Shown piece after piece: positions 1 through 6,608 of a stretch of DNA of 15,277 bases. Source of the DNA: CAZGSN01 sp964371655 (GTDB lineage: Bacteria; Desulfobacterota; Binatia; HRBIN30); NCBI GenBank assembly GCA_964371655.1, contig CAYJOD010000123.1, positions 1 to 15,277 on the forward strand. The letters are read 5' to 3'. Numbering within the stretch: the first letter of the stretch is position 1; every line of letters begins with the position of its first letter. A model generated the notes under the pieces. The model saw nothing but the letters and a program-made list of their open reading frames with translations, made no database searches and was not told the DNA's origin. A program made the position numbers and the translations under genes.

Positions 1-2
1 GC

Positions 3-878
3 GGCCGGGCGCCAAATTTTTGGGCTCCCGCCCCCAAGGGGGGGGGCGCGCCGGGCCCCCCCCCCCGGCTCGACGGGTTGCATACGGTCCTGTCGACCGG
101 ATCTCCTCTGCCGGCGGAAGGGTTCGAATACGTGTATGGGAAGATCAAGCCCGACGTTCTGCTGGCGTCGATCTCGGGAGGCACGGACATCATTGCGTGC
201 TTTGTACTCGGCAACCCCACGCTCCCGGTGCGCCGCGGGGAAATCCAATGCGCCGGGCTGGGCATGAAGATCGAGGTGGTGAATGACGACGGCAAGCCCG
301 TTGTTGGAAAGCCAGGCGAGTTGGTTTGTAGTGCCCCGTTCCCATCGATGCCGGTGGGGTTCTGGAATGATCCTGACGGCCACCGTTACCGCGCTGCCTA
401 CTTCGAGAAGTTTCCGGGCAAATGGCATCACGGCGACCTGGCGGACCAGACCGTGCACGGGGGTTTCTTGATCCACGGTCGCTCCGACGCAGTGTTGAAC
501 CCTGGGGGTGTGCGCATCGGCACGGGTGAGATCTATCGCCAAGTGGAGCGGCTGGACGAGATCGTCGAGTCCGTTGCGATCGGTCAGGAGTGGGAAAACG
601 ATACCCGGGTGGTGCTCTTCATCAAGCTGCGCCCGGGCCTGGTTGCGGACGACGCGCTGATGCAGCGGATTCGGCAGGTGATCCGGGAGAATGCCACGCC
701 GCGTCATGTCCCGGCGCGCATCATCCAGGTGGCGGACATCCCGCGCACGCGCAACGGCAAGATCAGCGAGCTTGCCGTGCGAGAGGTTATCCACGGGCGC
801 CCCGTGAAGAATACGGATGCGCTCGATAACCCGGAAGCGCTCGAGTACTTTCGGGACTGTCCGCAACTCGCCGTGTGA
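3..878 (+). CDS. Acetoacetyl-CoA synthetase, C-terminal part (5' end outside window)
   Basis: This enzyme activates acetoacetate with ATP and CoA to acetoacetyl-CoA, in the cytoplasm. It belongs to the ANL adenylate-forming superfamily. Visible motifs in order are TVLSTGSPL, SISGGTDI (the adenylate-binding region), GELVCSAPFPSMPVGFW, WHHGDLAD, then GRSDAVLNPGGVRIGTGEIY at the hinge and PRTRNGKISE carrying the catalytic lysine near the C-terminus. About 290 codons are present, against roughly 650 residues for the family, so more than half lies upstream of the window. The frame is open from base 3. The first in-frame start-like codon (TTG at 78) is internal and is not a real start. Residues encoded by bases 3-77 still align loosely with the family (F, A, K, G, P, G and L in the expected spacing), but the long G and C runs there suggest base errors at a contig end. 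A propionyl- or acetyl-CoA synthetase is less likely, because the STGSPL and GGTDI forms are typical of acetoacetyl-CoA synthetases. Confidence 0.9.
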   Translation, partial: GRAPNFWAPAPKGGGAPGPPPRLDGLHTVLSTGSPLPAEGFEYVYGKIKPDVLLASISGGTDIIACFVLGNPTLPVRRGEIQCAGLGMKIEVVNDDGKPVVGKPGELVCSAPFPSMPVGFWNDPDGHRYRAAYFEKFPGKWHHGDLADQTVHGGFLIHGRSDAVLNPGGVRIGTGEIYRQVERLDEIVESVAIGQEWENDTRVVLFIKLRPGLVADDALMQRIRQVIRENATPRHVPARIIQVADIPRTRNGKISELAVREVIHGRPVKNTDALDNPEALEYFRDCPQLAV

Positions 879-1193
879 GGGTCGGGCCCGACGTCATCGG
901 TGCCGGGGGCCATGGTCGCGAGTTGCAGCCTCAGACCTCCCGATCTCGGGGATTATTGGTTGATCGCAAGTCTTCCGTGAACCGTGGGATCAGGGCAGAA
1001 TCCGGCCCGGAACCGGGGTTGGAACTTTTCGCCGTGCTGTCACCCTTGTCCCAGAAGGATTTACCAGCCCTCGGGCTGAGACGCCAACCCGGCGAGGTCA
1101 GGAGGTCTGAGCCTGTCTCTCCCGAGACTGTGGTGAGTTGGACATAACGCCTGGAGCGCGCGTCGCGGAAGCAATCGTGTTCAGCACCGATGG
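879..1193. other. Intergenic stretch with no recognised gene
   Basis: This 315-base stretch follows the acetoacetyl-CoA synthetase. Open frames here (for example + strand 875-1147) are rich in R, G, P and S and show no family motif. There are short GC-rich palindromes such as CAGCCCTCGGGCTG near 1069-1082. None is followed by a T-run that would make a clear terminator. If the island model is right, this is chromosomal sequence that originally lay just beyond the 3' end of the tRNA-Leu gene. Confidence 0.5.
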
Positions 1194-1217
1194 ATGCGAG
1201 GCGGGGGACTTGAACCC
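1194..1217 (-). repeat. Displaced tRNA-Leu 3' end, probable island attachment site (attL-like)
   Basis: These 24 bases match 4025-4048, the 3' end of the intact tRNA-Leu(GAG), in the same orientation with one mismatch. The matched tRNA part (23 bases plus one flanking base) covers the end of the T-stem 5' strand, the T-loop, the T-stem 3' strand, the acceptor 3' strand and the discriminator base. The similarity stops abruptly at 1218, inside the T-arm. The single mismatch (c1202 versus a4033) falls at tRNA position 66. The displaced copy would give a G-C pair with position 7, whereas the intact gene has a G-U wobble. This is what is expected if an integrating element brought its own 3' end and pushed the original one away. 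Confidence 0.75.
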
Positions 1218-1426
1218 GAAAAAATCGTCGAAATGAACGAGCTTTCTTCGGGTCAACGTTGCGCCGTGTGGCGCCTTGTGGCGTAGATTGGCCCCCCGGG
1301 GGCCAAGAACGCTCGAAATTGTAAGGCGTAGGCTGTGTGGCGATTGGCCCTGTTCGATGTCACCGCAGTACTCTACGGCGGGCGCGTACCAAGCTAGACC
1401 ATCGGTGCATAGTCGACTGATCCCCT
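1218..1426. other. Island left-end non-coding stretch with short direct repeats
   Basis: No gene was recognised between the displaced tRNA end and the quinone oxidoreductase remnant. It contains three copies of TGTGGCG at 1267-1273, 1277-1283 and 1336-1342. The last two are each followed, after zero or two extra bases, by GATTGGCCC. A GC-rich dyad with TTGG and CCAA ends lies at 1288-1306. Arm-type integrase or excisionase sites would lie in such a place, but that assignment is only a suggestion. Confidence 0.35.
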
Positions 1427-2331
1427 TCATCTGGAGAAAACAACCTTCCCTTTGGCCCGGCCTTTTTCGAGATATGCCAGCGCCTCCTTGGCTTGCTCGA
1501 ACGGAAATACCTTGTCGATCACCGGCCGGATGCTGCGCATCTCCAGGAGCTCGCCGATCTCTGCAAGTTGGCTACCGTTGGGATGCACGAACAGAAATGA
1601 ATACTCGACACCTCGTTTCCTGGCTTGGCGATTGATCTTGCGGCTCAGCAATCCGAGCACGAACACCATGGGGAAGTTCATGCCTTTCGAGCGTCCGAAC
1701 GCGGCGGCGGGTGGCCCGACGAGCGAGACGATGATGCTCTTGGGCCTCAGGATCTGGAGGGACTTCTCGATGGAATGGCCCCTGAGGGTACCAAGAACGG
1801 CATCGTAGTCCCGCAGCACATCTTCGAAGTTCTGCTTCTGGTAATCGATCACTTCATCAGCTCCCAGACTCTGCACCAGAGCCACGTTGCCCGTGCTGGT
1901 CGTCGTCGCCACTTTGGCTCCCAGGTATTTCGCAAGCTGGATCGCGAACGGGCCAATGCCTCCGGCGCCTGCGGGGATGAACACCTTTTGGCCGGGCCTG
2001 AGGTGCGCACGCTCCTTGAGCGCTTGCCATGAAGTCAGCCCGACCATCGGGATGGAGGCCGCTTGCACGAAGTCTAGATATGGCGGTTTGAGTGCCGCGG
2101 CGCTCTCGGGCACGACCGCGAACTCAGCGAGAGAGCCCGCGCCCAGCCCGAAGATGTGGCGAAGACAGAATCGCCCGGTTTAAATCGCGAGACGCGATGA
2201 CCCACCTCAACCACGACCCCCGCCACATCGCTGCCGAGCGTGGCCGGCAACTGAAACCGGAGGATGGCCTTCATCTTTCCCGCCCGGGTCATGTTGTCCA
2301 GCGGGTTCAGGCCAGCGGCACGGATCACCAT
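1427..2331 (-). pseudogene. Zinc-type (MDR) NADPH:quinone oxidoreductase, N-terminally truncated and frameshifted
   Basis: This is a remnant of a medium-chain dehydrogenase/reductase of the quinone oxidoreductase type, which reduces quinones or enones with NADPH. The downstream part (1427 to about 2155) reads through AAALKPPYLDFVQAASIPM, the nucleotide-binding stretch PAGAGGIGPFAIQLAKYLGA, SLGADEVIDY and the normal C-terminus KGKVVFSR. The upstream part, in another frame, reads AAGLNPLDNMTRAGKMK, LGSDVAGVVVEVGHRVSRF and KPGDSVFA. The two parts meet at about 2153-2162, where a one-base frame change is needed to continue into IFGLGAGSLAEFAVVPES. The first ~35 residues of the family are missing. 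Homology begins immediately after the stop codon of the upstream short-chain dehydrogenase, so the start has been lost. There is no plausible start with a ribosome binding site. The frameshift alone could be a sequencing error, but the missing N-terminus argues for real decay. Confidence 0.8.
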
Positions 2332-2993
2332 TTTTCGAGCCATGGTCGCAGCACCATTTCGAATGCCCAGGTCGATCGATGCTGCCGATGCAGCTGCAGA
2401 TAGGTCTCGGCGATGCGGTCTGGGTCGGCCATATTGTCGTCGACGCTCGTTCCGGCGAGACGATGCGCACGGGTACCGTCTTCCTGAGTCCAACCGATCG
2501 CGGCATCGATCGGCACATTTGCGATGTGGATACCCTCAGGCATCAGTTCCCTGGCCATGCTCTGTGCGAGGCCCGACTTGGCCTGACAGGCCATGGCAAA
2601 GGCACCGCTCAGCGGGAAGCCCTTCAGAGCGGCGCTCGCGTTGGTGAAGATGATCGTGCCCTTCGCACCGTTGGTATTGAGCTTGTTCTCGCGCATCAAC
2701 CTAGCTGCCTGCTGACCGACCAGGAACGCGCTGAAGGCTGAGTTCCGAAGCGTCTCGAGGGCAAGGCTCGGATCGGCTTCGGTGATCCCCTTGCGAAAGA
2801 TGCCGAGCGTCCGGCCGTCGATGTTATGCACGACGAGCGTGGGAGCTCCGAGGTCTCGGACGACACTCTGGAACAACAGCTCCACCGCCACTGGTTCGCT
2901 TGCATCGCACGCGTATCGGCGTACGCCGTGCGTCTTCTCCAGATTCTGCAGGACGGGTTTGTCGCGGTCCCTGGCGGCGACGCCGACACGCAT
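2325..2993 (-). pseudogene. Short-chain dehydrogenase/reductase lacking its N-terminus
   Basis: Visible segments are RVGVAARDRDKP, ACDASEPVAVELLFQ, LGAPTLVVHNIDGRTLGIF, GTIIFTNASAALKGFPLSGA, AQSMARELMPEGIHIANV and a normal-looking C-terminus RPWLEKW followed by TGA. These place it in a short-chain dehydrogenase group often found with enoyl- or acyl-CoA catabolism genes. The classical Tyr-x-x-x-Lys catalytic pair is replaced here by a Phe/Gln-Ala-Lys type sequence, as I recall for this subgroup. The first ~25 residues, which carry the glycine-rich nucleotide-binding turn, are absent. At about 2990-2993 the frame runs straight out of a truncated ferredoxin gene. The ATG at 2993 is the fusion point, not a true start. 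The 3' end is intact and touches the quinone oxidoreductase remnant. Confidence 0.8.
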
Positions 2994-3151
2994 GCCCCGC
3001 AGTCAATGCACTCGTTGGGATTTATGAGGAGCTGATTGGGGAACCTCTTGTTGTCCTCGTCCTGATAACGGTAGATGCAATCGACCGGGCACACAGACAC
3101 ACAGGCGGTGTCCATACAGTCGCGGCACAGCCGCGTAACGATCCACGTCAT
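2988..3151 (-). pseudogene. Ferredoxin (2x[4Fe-4S] type), C-terminally truncated by fusion
   Basis: This encodes the N-terminal half of a small bacterial ferredoxin, an electron carrier. It starts with ATG at 3151 and has a GAGG about 11 bases upstream. The visible cysteine pattern is C9, C12, C17, C21, C25, then C48, C51 and C54 in ECIDCGAC. After C54 the family normally continues with the last Cys-Pro and a helical tail. Instead the sequence passes directly into the short-chain dehydrogenase reading frame, out of frame with the ferredoxin. Without the final cysteine neither cluster can be completed in the normal way. The intact 5' end, 16 bases after the stop of the molybdopterin enzyme remnant, suggests the two genes once formed an operon and that the ferredoxin served that enzyme. 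Confidence 0.8.
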
Positions 3152-3167
3152 GGTTCGTCCGTTCCTC

Positions 3168-3765
3168 TTATAGGGGCTCGACGCGCGCGGGCGTTGACTT
3201 GTGCCAAGGCGTGCCTGCGACCCTGTCCCGGTCCTCGCTGCGCGTCAGTTCGTTCGGACCAACACCGGCCGTCACTCGCCGGCCGTCCACTCCGGGGAAG
3301 TCGAGACCGAGCCCGTTCGGCAACGAGATGTGACCGCGTTGCAAGCGGTCGGAAACTTGCACGAACACCTCGGCGCTGCCGCGCCGTGTGGTGAGCCTCG
3401 CACGCGATCCATCCGCAACACCGAGGCTCTTCGCGTCCTCTGGGTTCATGCTCAGTGCGCCGGCAGGGTCCTTCTTTCGCCAGTCGGGATTGCGCATGAT
3501 CGTGTTCGCCGTGAACGAGCGTCGTTCCCCGGCCGAAAGCATGAACGGATACTCCTTCGTCGCAAGCGATGGACTTGTCGTGGCAAGCGCGTCGAGGTCC
3601 GCAAATAGTTCGGGAATCGCCAGGTTCACTTTGCGATTTGGCGTGCGCAATCGGCCGAGGCACTCCTCCCAGACGTCGATCGCGAAGACCACACCGCTCT
3701 TCTCGGCCAGAATCGCGTCGAACAACGCGTCGCCGGCCTCACCGGGCTCGCCTGTGAATCCGGTG
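3168..3765 (-). pseudogene. Molybdopterin oxidoreductase, C-terminal fragment only
   Basis: About 195 codons of the C-terminal part of a molybdopterin-dependent oxidoreductase of the formate dehydrogenase/nitrate reductase superfamily. Visible segments are LFDAILAEKSGVVFAID, RTPNRKVNLAIPEL, PFMLSAGERRSFTANT, RNPDWRKKDPAGAL, DGSRARLTTRRGSAEVFVQV, GHISLPNGLGLD and ELTRSEDRDRVAGTPWHK. This is the molybdopterin dinucleotide-binding C-terminal domain. Most of the protein (usually 700 or more residues, with the iron-sulfur and active-site domains) is missing. The frame remains open upstream to about 3765 (FTGEPGEAGDA) and then meets the integrase remnant on the other strand. The substrate cannot be told from this fragment. 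The stop TAA lies just before the ferredoxin gene. Confidence 0.8.
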
Positions 3766-3985
3766 TACCAAGGACACTTTCGTTACCACCGCGCTGGCCG
3801 TCGGCGTCAAGATTCCATGGCTCGAAGCGCAGACCGGCGTTTCGTACGACACGCTACGCCGCCACTACGGTAAGTGGGTGCCGTTACAGATTGAGAGCGA
3901 GTTGGGATGCTTTGCCGCGCACGAGCCCCGGCTTTTTGGGGCCGCAGGGGGCAAATTGTTACCCGCTTTTTCCACAGCTGGGTAA
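3758..3985 (+). pseudogene. Tyrosine recombinase (phage-type integrase), C-terminal fragment
   Basis: A short frame from 3758 (after a TGA at 3755-3757) to TAA at 3983-3985 reads CTKDTFVTTALAVGVKIPWL, EAQTGVSYDTLRRHYGKWV and then a ~35-residue tail. This matches the end of the tyrosine recombinase catalytic domain: the region after box II (the usual R-H/D-T-F), the Q-x-G stretch, and the nucleophilic tyrosine in HYGKWV. The N-terminal arm- and core-binding domains and the first catalytic arginine are missing, so it cannot be active. The gene points at the tRNA-Leu and ends 40 bases from the repeated tRNA end, the usual place for an integrase beside its attachment site. It meets the molybdopterin enzyme fragment, on the opposite strand, at about 3758-3770. 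Confidence 0.8.
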
Positions 3986-3988
3986 CAA
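3956..3988. repeat. Inverted repeat at the end of the integrase remnant
   Basis: A perfect 9-base inverted repeat, TTGTTACCC (3956-3964) and GGGTAACAA (3980-3988), encloses 15 bases. A second overlapping inverted repeat pairs GCTTTTTC (3965-3972) with GAAAAAGC (3994-4001). On the minus strand the first hairpin lies about 40 bases past the tRNA 3' end and is followed by TTTG, so it could act as a weak terminator for the secG-tRNA operon. It could also be an integrase arm site. Neither is proven. Confidence 0.4.
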
Positions 3989-4025
3989 ATCGTGAAAAAG
4001 CCTTGTGATTGTTGAGGAGAAAGAA

Positions 4026-4108
<83 letters not shown>

Positions 4109-4139
4109 ATGGGCGTAAGTCGCTTTTTGTGAAACACGT

Positions 4140-4571
4140 TCAATTAGGCGCGGCCTCTCCTGCCGGCGCGGCTGCGGGAGCAGCGGCTTGCGGCTCGGCG
4201 GGCGCTGCGGCCGGCACGTTGGCCTCTGGTGCCTGGGCGGCCGGGGCGGCGACACCTGGGCCCGCTGCTTCCGGCGCGGGGGCTACGCCTGCTCCTAGAT
4301 CCTCGGTGGTCGCCACCGGGGCGTCGTCGAATACCGTCGAGGTCACATGACGGGCTCCCGCCCACGTCAGCGTCAACGAGGTCAGCATGAAGACCACCGC
4401 CATGATCGTCGTCAGGCGGGTGAGAAAATTCCCGGCACCGCTGCTACCGAAAATCGTCGAGCTGCTGCCACCGAACACTGCACCCATGTCGGCACCCTTG
4501 CCTTGTTGCAGCAAGACAACGCCGATCAGGAATAGGCACGCGCTCACATGTAAAATCGTTACGAAGATCAT
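4140..4571 (-). CDS. secG: Preprotein translocase subunit SecG with long Ala/Pro tail
   Basis: SecG is the small inner-membrane subunit that assists SecYEG protein export. The protein has 143 residues. The N-terminal ~75 carry the family features: a first membrane helix (MIFVTILHVSACLFLIGVVL), LQQGKGADMGAVFGG, the GSSGAGNFLTRLT loop and a second helix (IMAVVFMLTSLTLTWA). The remaining ~65 residues are almost entirely Ala, Pro, Glu and Gly, longer than the classical ~75-110-residue SecG. Such tails occur in proteobacteria and are probably disordered. The ATG at 4571 was chosen because it has GAGG 6 bases upstream and lies 7 bases after the tpiA stop. An upstream in-frame extension to 4634 overlaps tpiA and lacks support. 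It is the fourth gene of the gap-pgk-tpiA-secG-tRNA cluster. Confidence 0.93.
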   Translation of the reverse strand: MIFVTILHVSACLFLIGVVLLQQGKGADMGAVFGGSSSTIFGSSGAGNFLTRLTTIMAVVFMLTSLTLTWAGARHVTSTVFDDAPVATTEDLGAGVAPAPEAAGPGVAAPAAQAPEANVPAAAPAEPQAAAPAAAPAGEAAPN

Positions 4572-4578
4572 CTTTGCC

Positions 4579-5337
4579 TCACACTTCAAATCGGGCGATG
4601 CGTACGAATGAATCGACCTGCAAGCTTGCACCACCGACCAAGGCTCCGTCGATGTCCGGCTGCCGCATCAAGACGTCGATGTTGTCCGCCTTGACGCTGC
4701 CACCGTAGAGGATCCGACACTCATCCGCAGCCTCTTGGCCGACCATGTCGGCGAGCAGCTTGCGAATCAGAACGTGAACCTCCTGGGCTTGCTCCGGCGT
4801 GGCGACCTTTCCCGTCCCAATGGCCCACACCGGCTCGTACGCAACGACCAGAGCCCGAATAGCAGCGGCGTCGCGGCCCCGCAAACCGTTGCGTATCTGT
4901 GTTTCGATCACCTGGTGCGTCTGCCCAGCCTCGCGCTGCGCGAGTAGCTCGCCCACGCACACGATCGGCGTCAGACCGAACGCCAGCGCCGCACCGGTTT
5001 TCTTGGCGACCGACTCGTCGCTCTCTCCAAAGTACTGCCGGCGCTCGGAGTGGCCGACGATCACGTGCGTGCAGCCGACGTCCTTCACCATCGGCGCCGA
5101 CACCTCGCCGGTAAATGCGCCCTTCGATTCCCAGTGCAAGTTCTGGGCGGCCAGGAGAACCGAGCTGCCTTTGATGCAGTCGCGAACGGTTTCGAGCGCG
5201 GTGAACGGAGGCGCGAGCAAGACTTCGCGGCCGCTGAGACCGGCGACGCCGGCCTTGATGCCGTCCGCCAACGCCGCAGCTTCCTGCCGCGACCCGTGCA
5301 TCTTCCAATTGCCTGCGAGGAGAGGAGTGCGTTTCAT
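4579..5337 (-). CDS. tpiA: Triosephosphate isomerase
   Basis: TpiA interconverts dihydroxyacetone phosphate and glyceraldehyde 3-phosphate in the cytoplasm. The 252-residue length is typical. Catalytic residues are all present: N10 and K12 in GNWKM, H96 in VGHSERRQYFGE, and E168 in VAYEPVWAIGTG, followed by the phosphate-gripping loop. The phosphate-binding YGGSVK (211-216) and GGAS (235-238) are also intact. The gene starts 29 bases after the pgk stop and ends 7 bases before secG, so it is part of one transcription unit. The ribosome binding site is weak (GAG about 8 bases before ATG). Confidence 0.97.
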   Translation of the reverse strand: MKRTPLLAGNWKMHGSRQEAAALADGIKAGVAGLSGREVLLAPPFTALETVRDCIKGSSVLLAAQNLHWESKGAFTGEVSAPMVKDVGCTHVIVGHSERRQYFGESDESVAKKTGAALAFGLTPIVCVGELLAQREAGQTHQVIETQIRNGLRGRDAAAIRALVVAYEPVWAIGTGKVATPEQAQEVHVLIRKLLADMVGQEAADECRILYGGSVKADNIDVLMRQPDIDGALVGGASLQVDSFVRIARFEV

Positions 5338-5366
5338 GATTCGGACTCAGAGCACAGACGACAGAT

Positions 5367-6536
5367 TCATTCCAGAGCTGTCAGGCCCGGGAGGCGACGG
5401 CCTTCGACGAACTCCAAAGAAGCGCCGCCGCCGGTGGAGATATGGGAGATCTTGTCGGCCTTGCCGGATTGCATCACCGCGGCGACGGAATCGCCGCCGC
5501 CGACGACGGTCAGCGCCGAGCTCGCCACCAGCGCATCGACCATGGCCATGGTTCCGTGAGCAAACGGCTTCACCTCGAAGATGCCCATGGGACCATTCCA
5601 AAAGACGGTCTTCGACTTCGCGACTTCGGCGGCAAATAAAGCTTCGGTCTGCGGCCCGATGTCGACGCCCATCAGCCCATTGGGAATCGTGCGTTCCGAC
5701 ACCTGCAGCGGTTGGTCACCTTTCGGCGAAGCTGACACGCGATGGTCAATGGGTAGGAGAAGCCGCACACCGCGGTCCTTCGCCTTTGCGATGATCTGCT
5801 TTGCGGTGTCGAGGCGATCGGCTTCGACCAGCGAGCTGCCGACCTCTAACCCCTGCGCCTTGAGAAAGGTGTAGGCCATGGCGCCGCCGATGATCAACGC
5901 ATCGACCTTGTCGACGAGATGCTCGAGCACGGCAACCTTGTCGGAGACCTTCGCGCCACCCAGGATCGCGACCACCGGTCGCTGCGGCGCAGCAATGACC
6001 TTGCCGAGATACTCGCATTCCTTCTGCAGCAAGAAGCCGGCAGCGCGTTCGGCGACGAGGGCAACCATACCGGCCGTCGAGGCGTGGGCGCGGTGGGCGG
6101 TGCCGAACGCATCATTGATATAGACGTCGGCCAGCTTGGCCAGCGCCTTCGAGAAGGTCGCGTCGTTGGCCTCCTCTTCCGCATGGAAGCGCAGGTTCTC
6201 CAACAACAGGATCTGTCCGGGCTCGAGAGCCGCGACCAGCTGCTCGACGGCGGCGCCGATACAGTCAGGCGCCAGCGGCACCGGCTTGCCGACGAGATCG
6301 GACAACCTCTTGGCCACGGGTGCGAGGCTGAGCTCCGGCTTCGGCCTGCCTTTGGGACGCCCGAGGTGCGAGGCGAGGATAACGCGTGCGCCTTGCGCGA
6401 TGGCGCGTCGAATGGTGGGCAGGGCCGCTTCGATGCGGGTGGCGTCGGTGACTACGCCGTCTTTCAGCGGGACGTTGAAGTCAACGCGGATGAAGACGCG
6501 CTTGTTGGCGAGATTGAGTTGGTCGATGGTCGTCAT
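5367..6536 (-). CDS. pgk: Phosphoglycerate kinase
   Basis: Pgk transfers phosphate between 1,3-bisphosphoglycerate and ADP in glycolysis and works in reverse in gluconeogenesis. With ATG at 6536 the protein has 389 residues, the usual size. Recognised motifs are VFIRVDFNVPL (13-24), ILASHLGRPKG (53-63), LLENLRFH (111-118), NDAFGTAHRAHAS (141-153), ILGGAKVSDK (191-200), VFWNGPMGIFE (311-321), TVVGGGDSVAAV (343-354) and the nucleotide-binding HISTGGGASLEF (365-376). An in-frame TTG eight codons upstream is possible, but the ATG has GGA 7 bases before it and MTTIDQL is a more usual beginning. It is separated from gap by 72 bases that carry a palindromic repeat. Confidence 0.96.
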   Translation of the reverse strand: MTTIDQLNLANKRVFIRVDFNVPLKDGVVTDATRIEAALPTIRRAIAQGARVILASHLGRPKGRPKPELSLAPVAKRLSDLVGKPVPLAPDCIGAAVEQLVAALEPGQILLLENLRFHAEEEANDATFSKALAKLADVYINDAFGTAHRAHASTAGMVALVAERAAGFLLQKECEYLGKVIAAPQRPVVAILGGAKVSDKVAVLEHLVDKVDALIIGGAMAYTFLKAQGLEVGSSLVEADRLDTAKQIIAKAKDRGVRLLLPIDHRVSASPKGDQPLQVSERTIPNGLMGVDIGPQTEALFAAEVAKSKTVFWNGPMGIFEVKPFAHGTMAMVDALVASSALTVVGGGDSVAAVMQSGKADKISHISTGGGASLEFVEGRRLPGLTALE

Positions 6537-6565
6537 TGCTGATCCGAGGGCAACCAACACAGGCC

Positions 6566-6600
6566 GCCCTCACCCTAACCCTCTCCCAGGGGGAGAGGGG
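6566..6600. repeat. Palindromic intergenic repeat between gap and pgk
   Basis: The 72-base gap between the gap and pgk genes contains CCCTCACCCTAA followed by a perfect hairpin. CCCTCTCCC (6579-6587) pairs with GGGAGAGGG (6591-6599) across a 3-base loop. This resembles a palindrome that I recall as very common between genes in many proteobacterial genomes, where spurious translation gives peptides such as NPLPGGEG. It has no T-run, so it is probably not a terminator, but the hairpin could affect messenger processing between the two genes. Confidence 0.75.
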
Positions 6601-6608
6601 AGATCCCC

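Noticed and set aside
875..1147. Plus-strand frame of 90 codons overlapping the acetoacetyl-CoA synthetase stop
   Set aside because: The composition is Arg/Gly/Pro/Ser-rich, with no recognised motif and no convincing ribosome binding site. It is treated as non-coding.
1288..1306. GC-rich dyad TTGG-C6-G5-CCAA considered as a terminator
   Set aside because: No T-run follows on either strand, and the stem can hardly close with a proper loop.
1098..1430. Minus-strand open frame of 110 codons across the island's left end
   Set aside because: It is read through the displaced tRNA fragment (hence FGFKSP), has no ribosome binding site and no family motif.
3968..3976. TTTTCCACA, a match to the DnaA-box pattern TTWTNCACA
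   Set aside because: There is only one copy, with no cluster, no AT-rich unwinding region and no replication genes nearby. A 9-base match is expected by chance.
4129..4350. Plus-strand Ala/Gly-rich frame antisense to the secG tail
   Set aside because: It is a shadow of the Ala/Pro-coding region of secG on the other strand.
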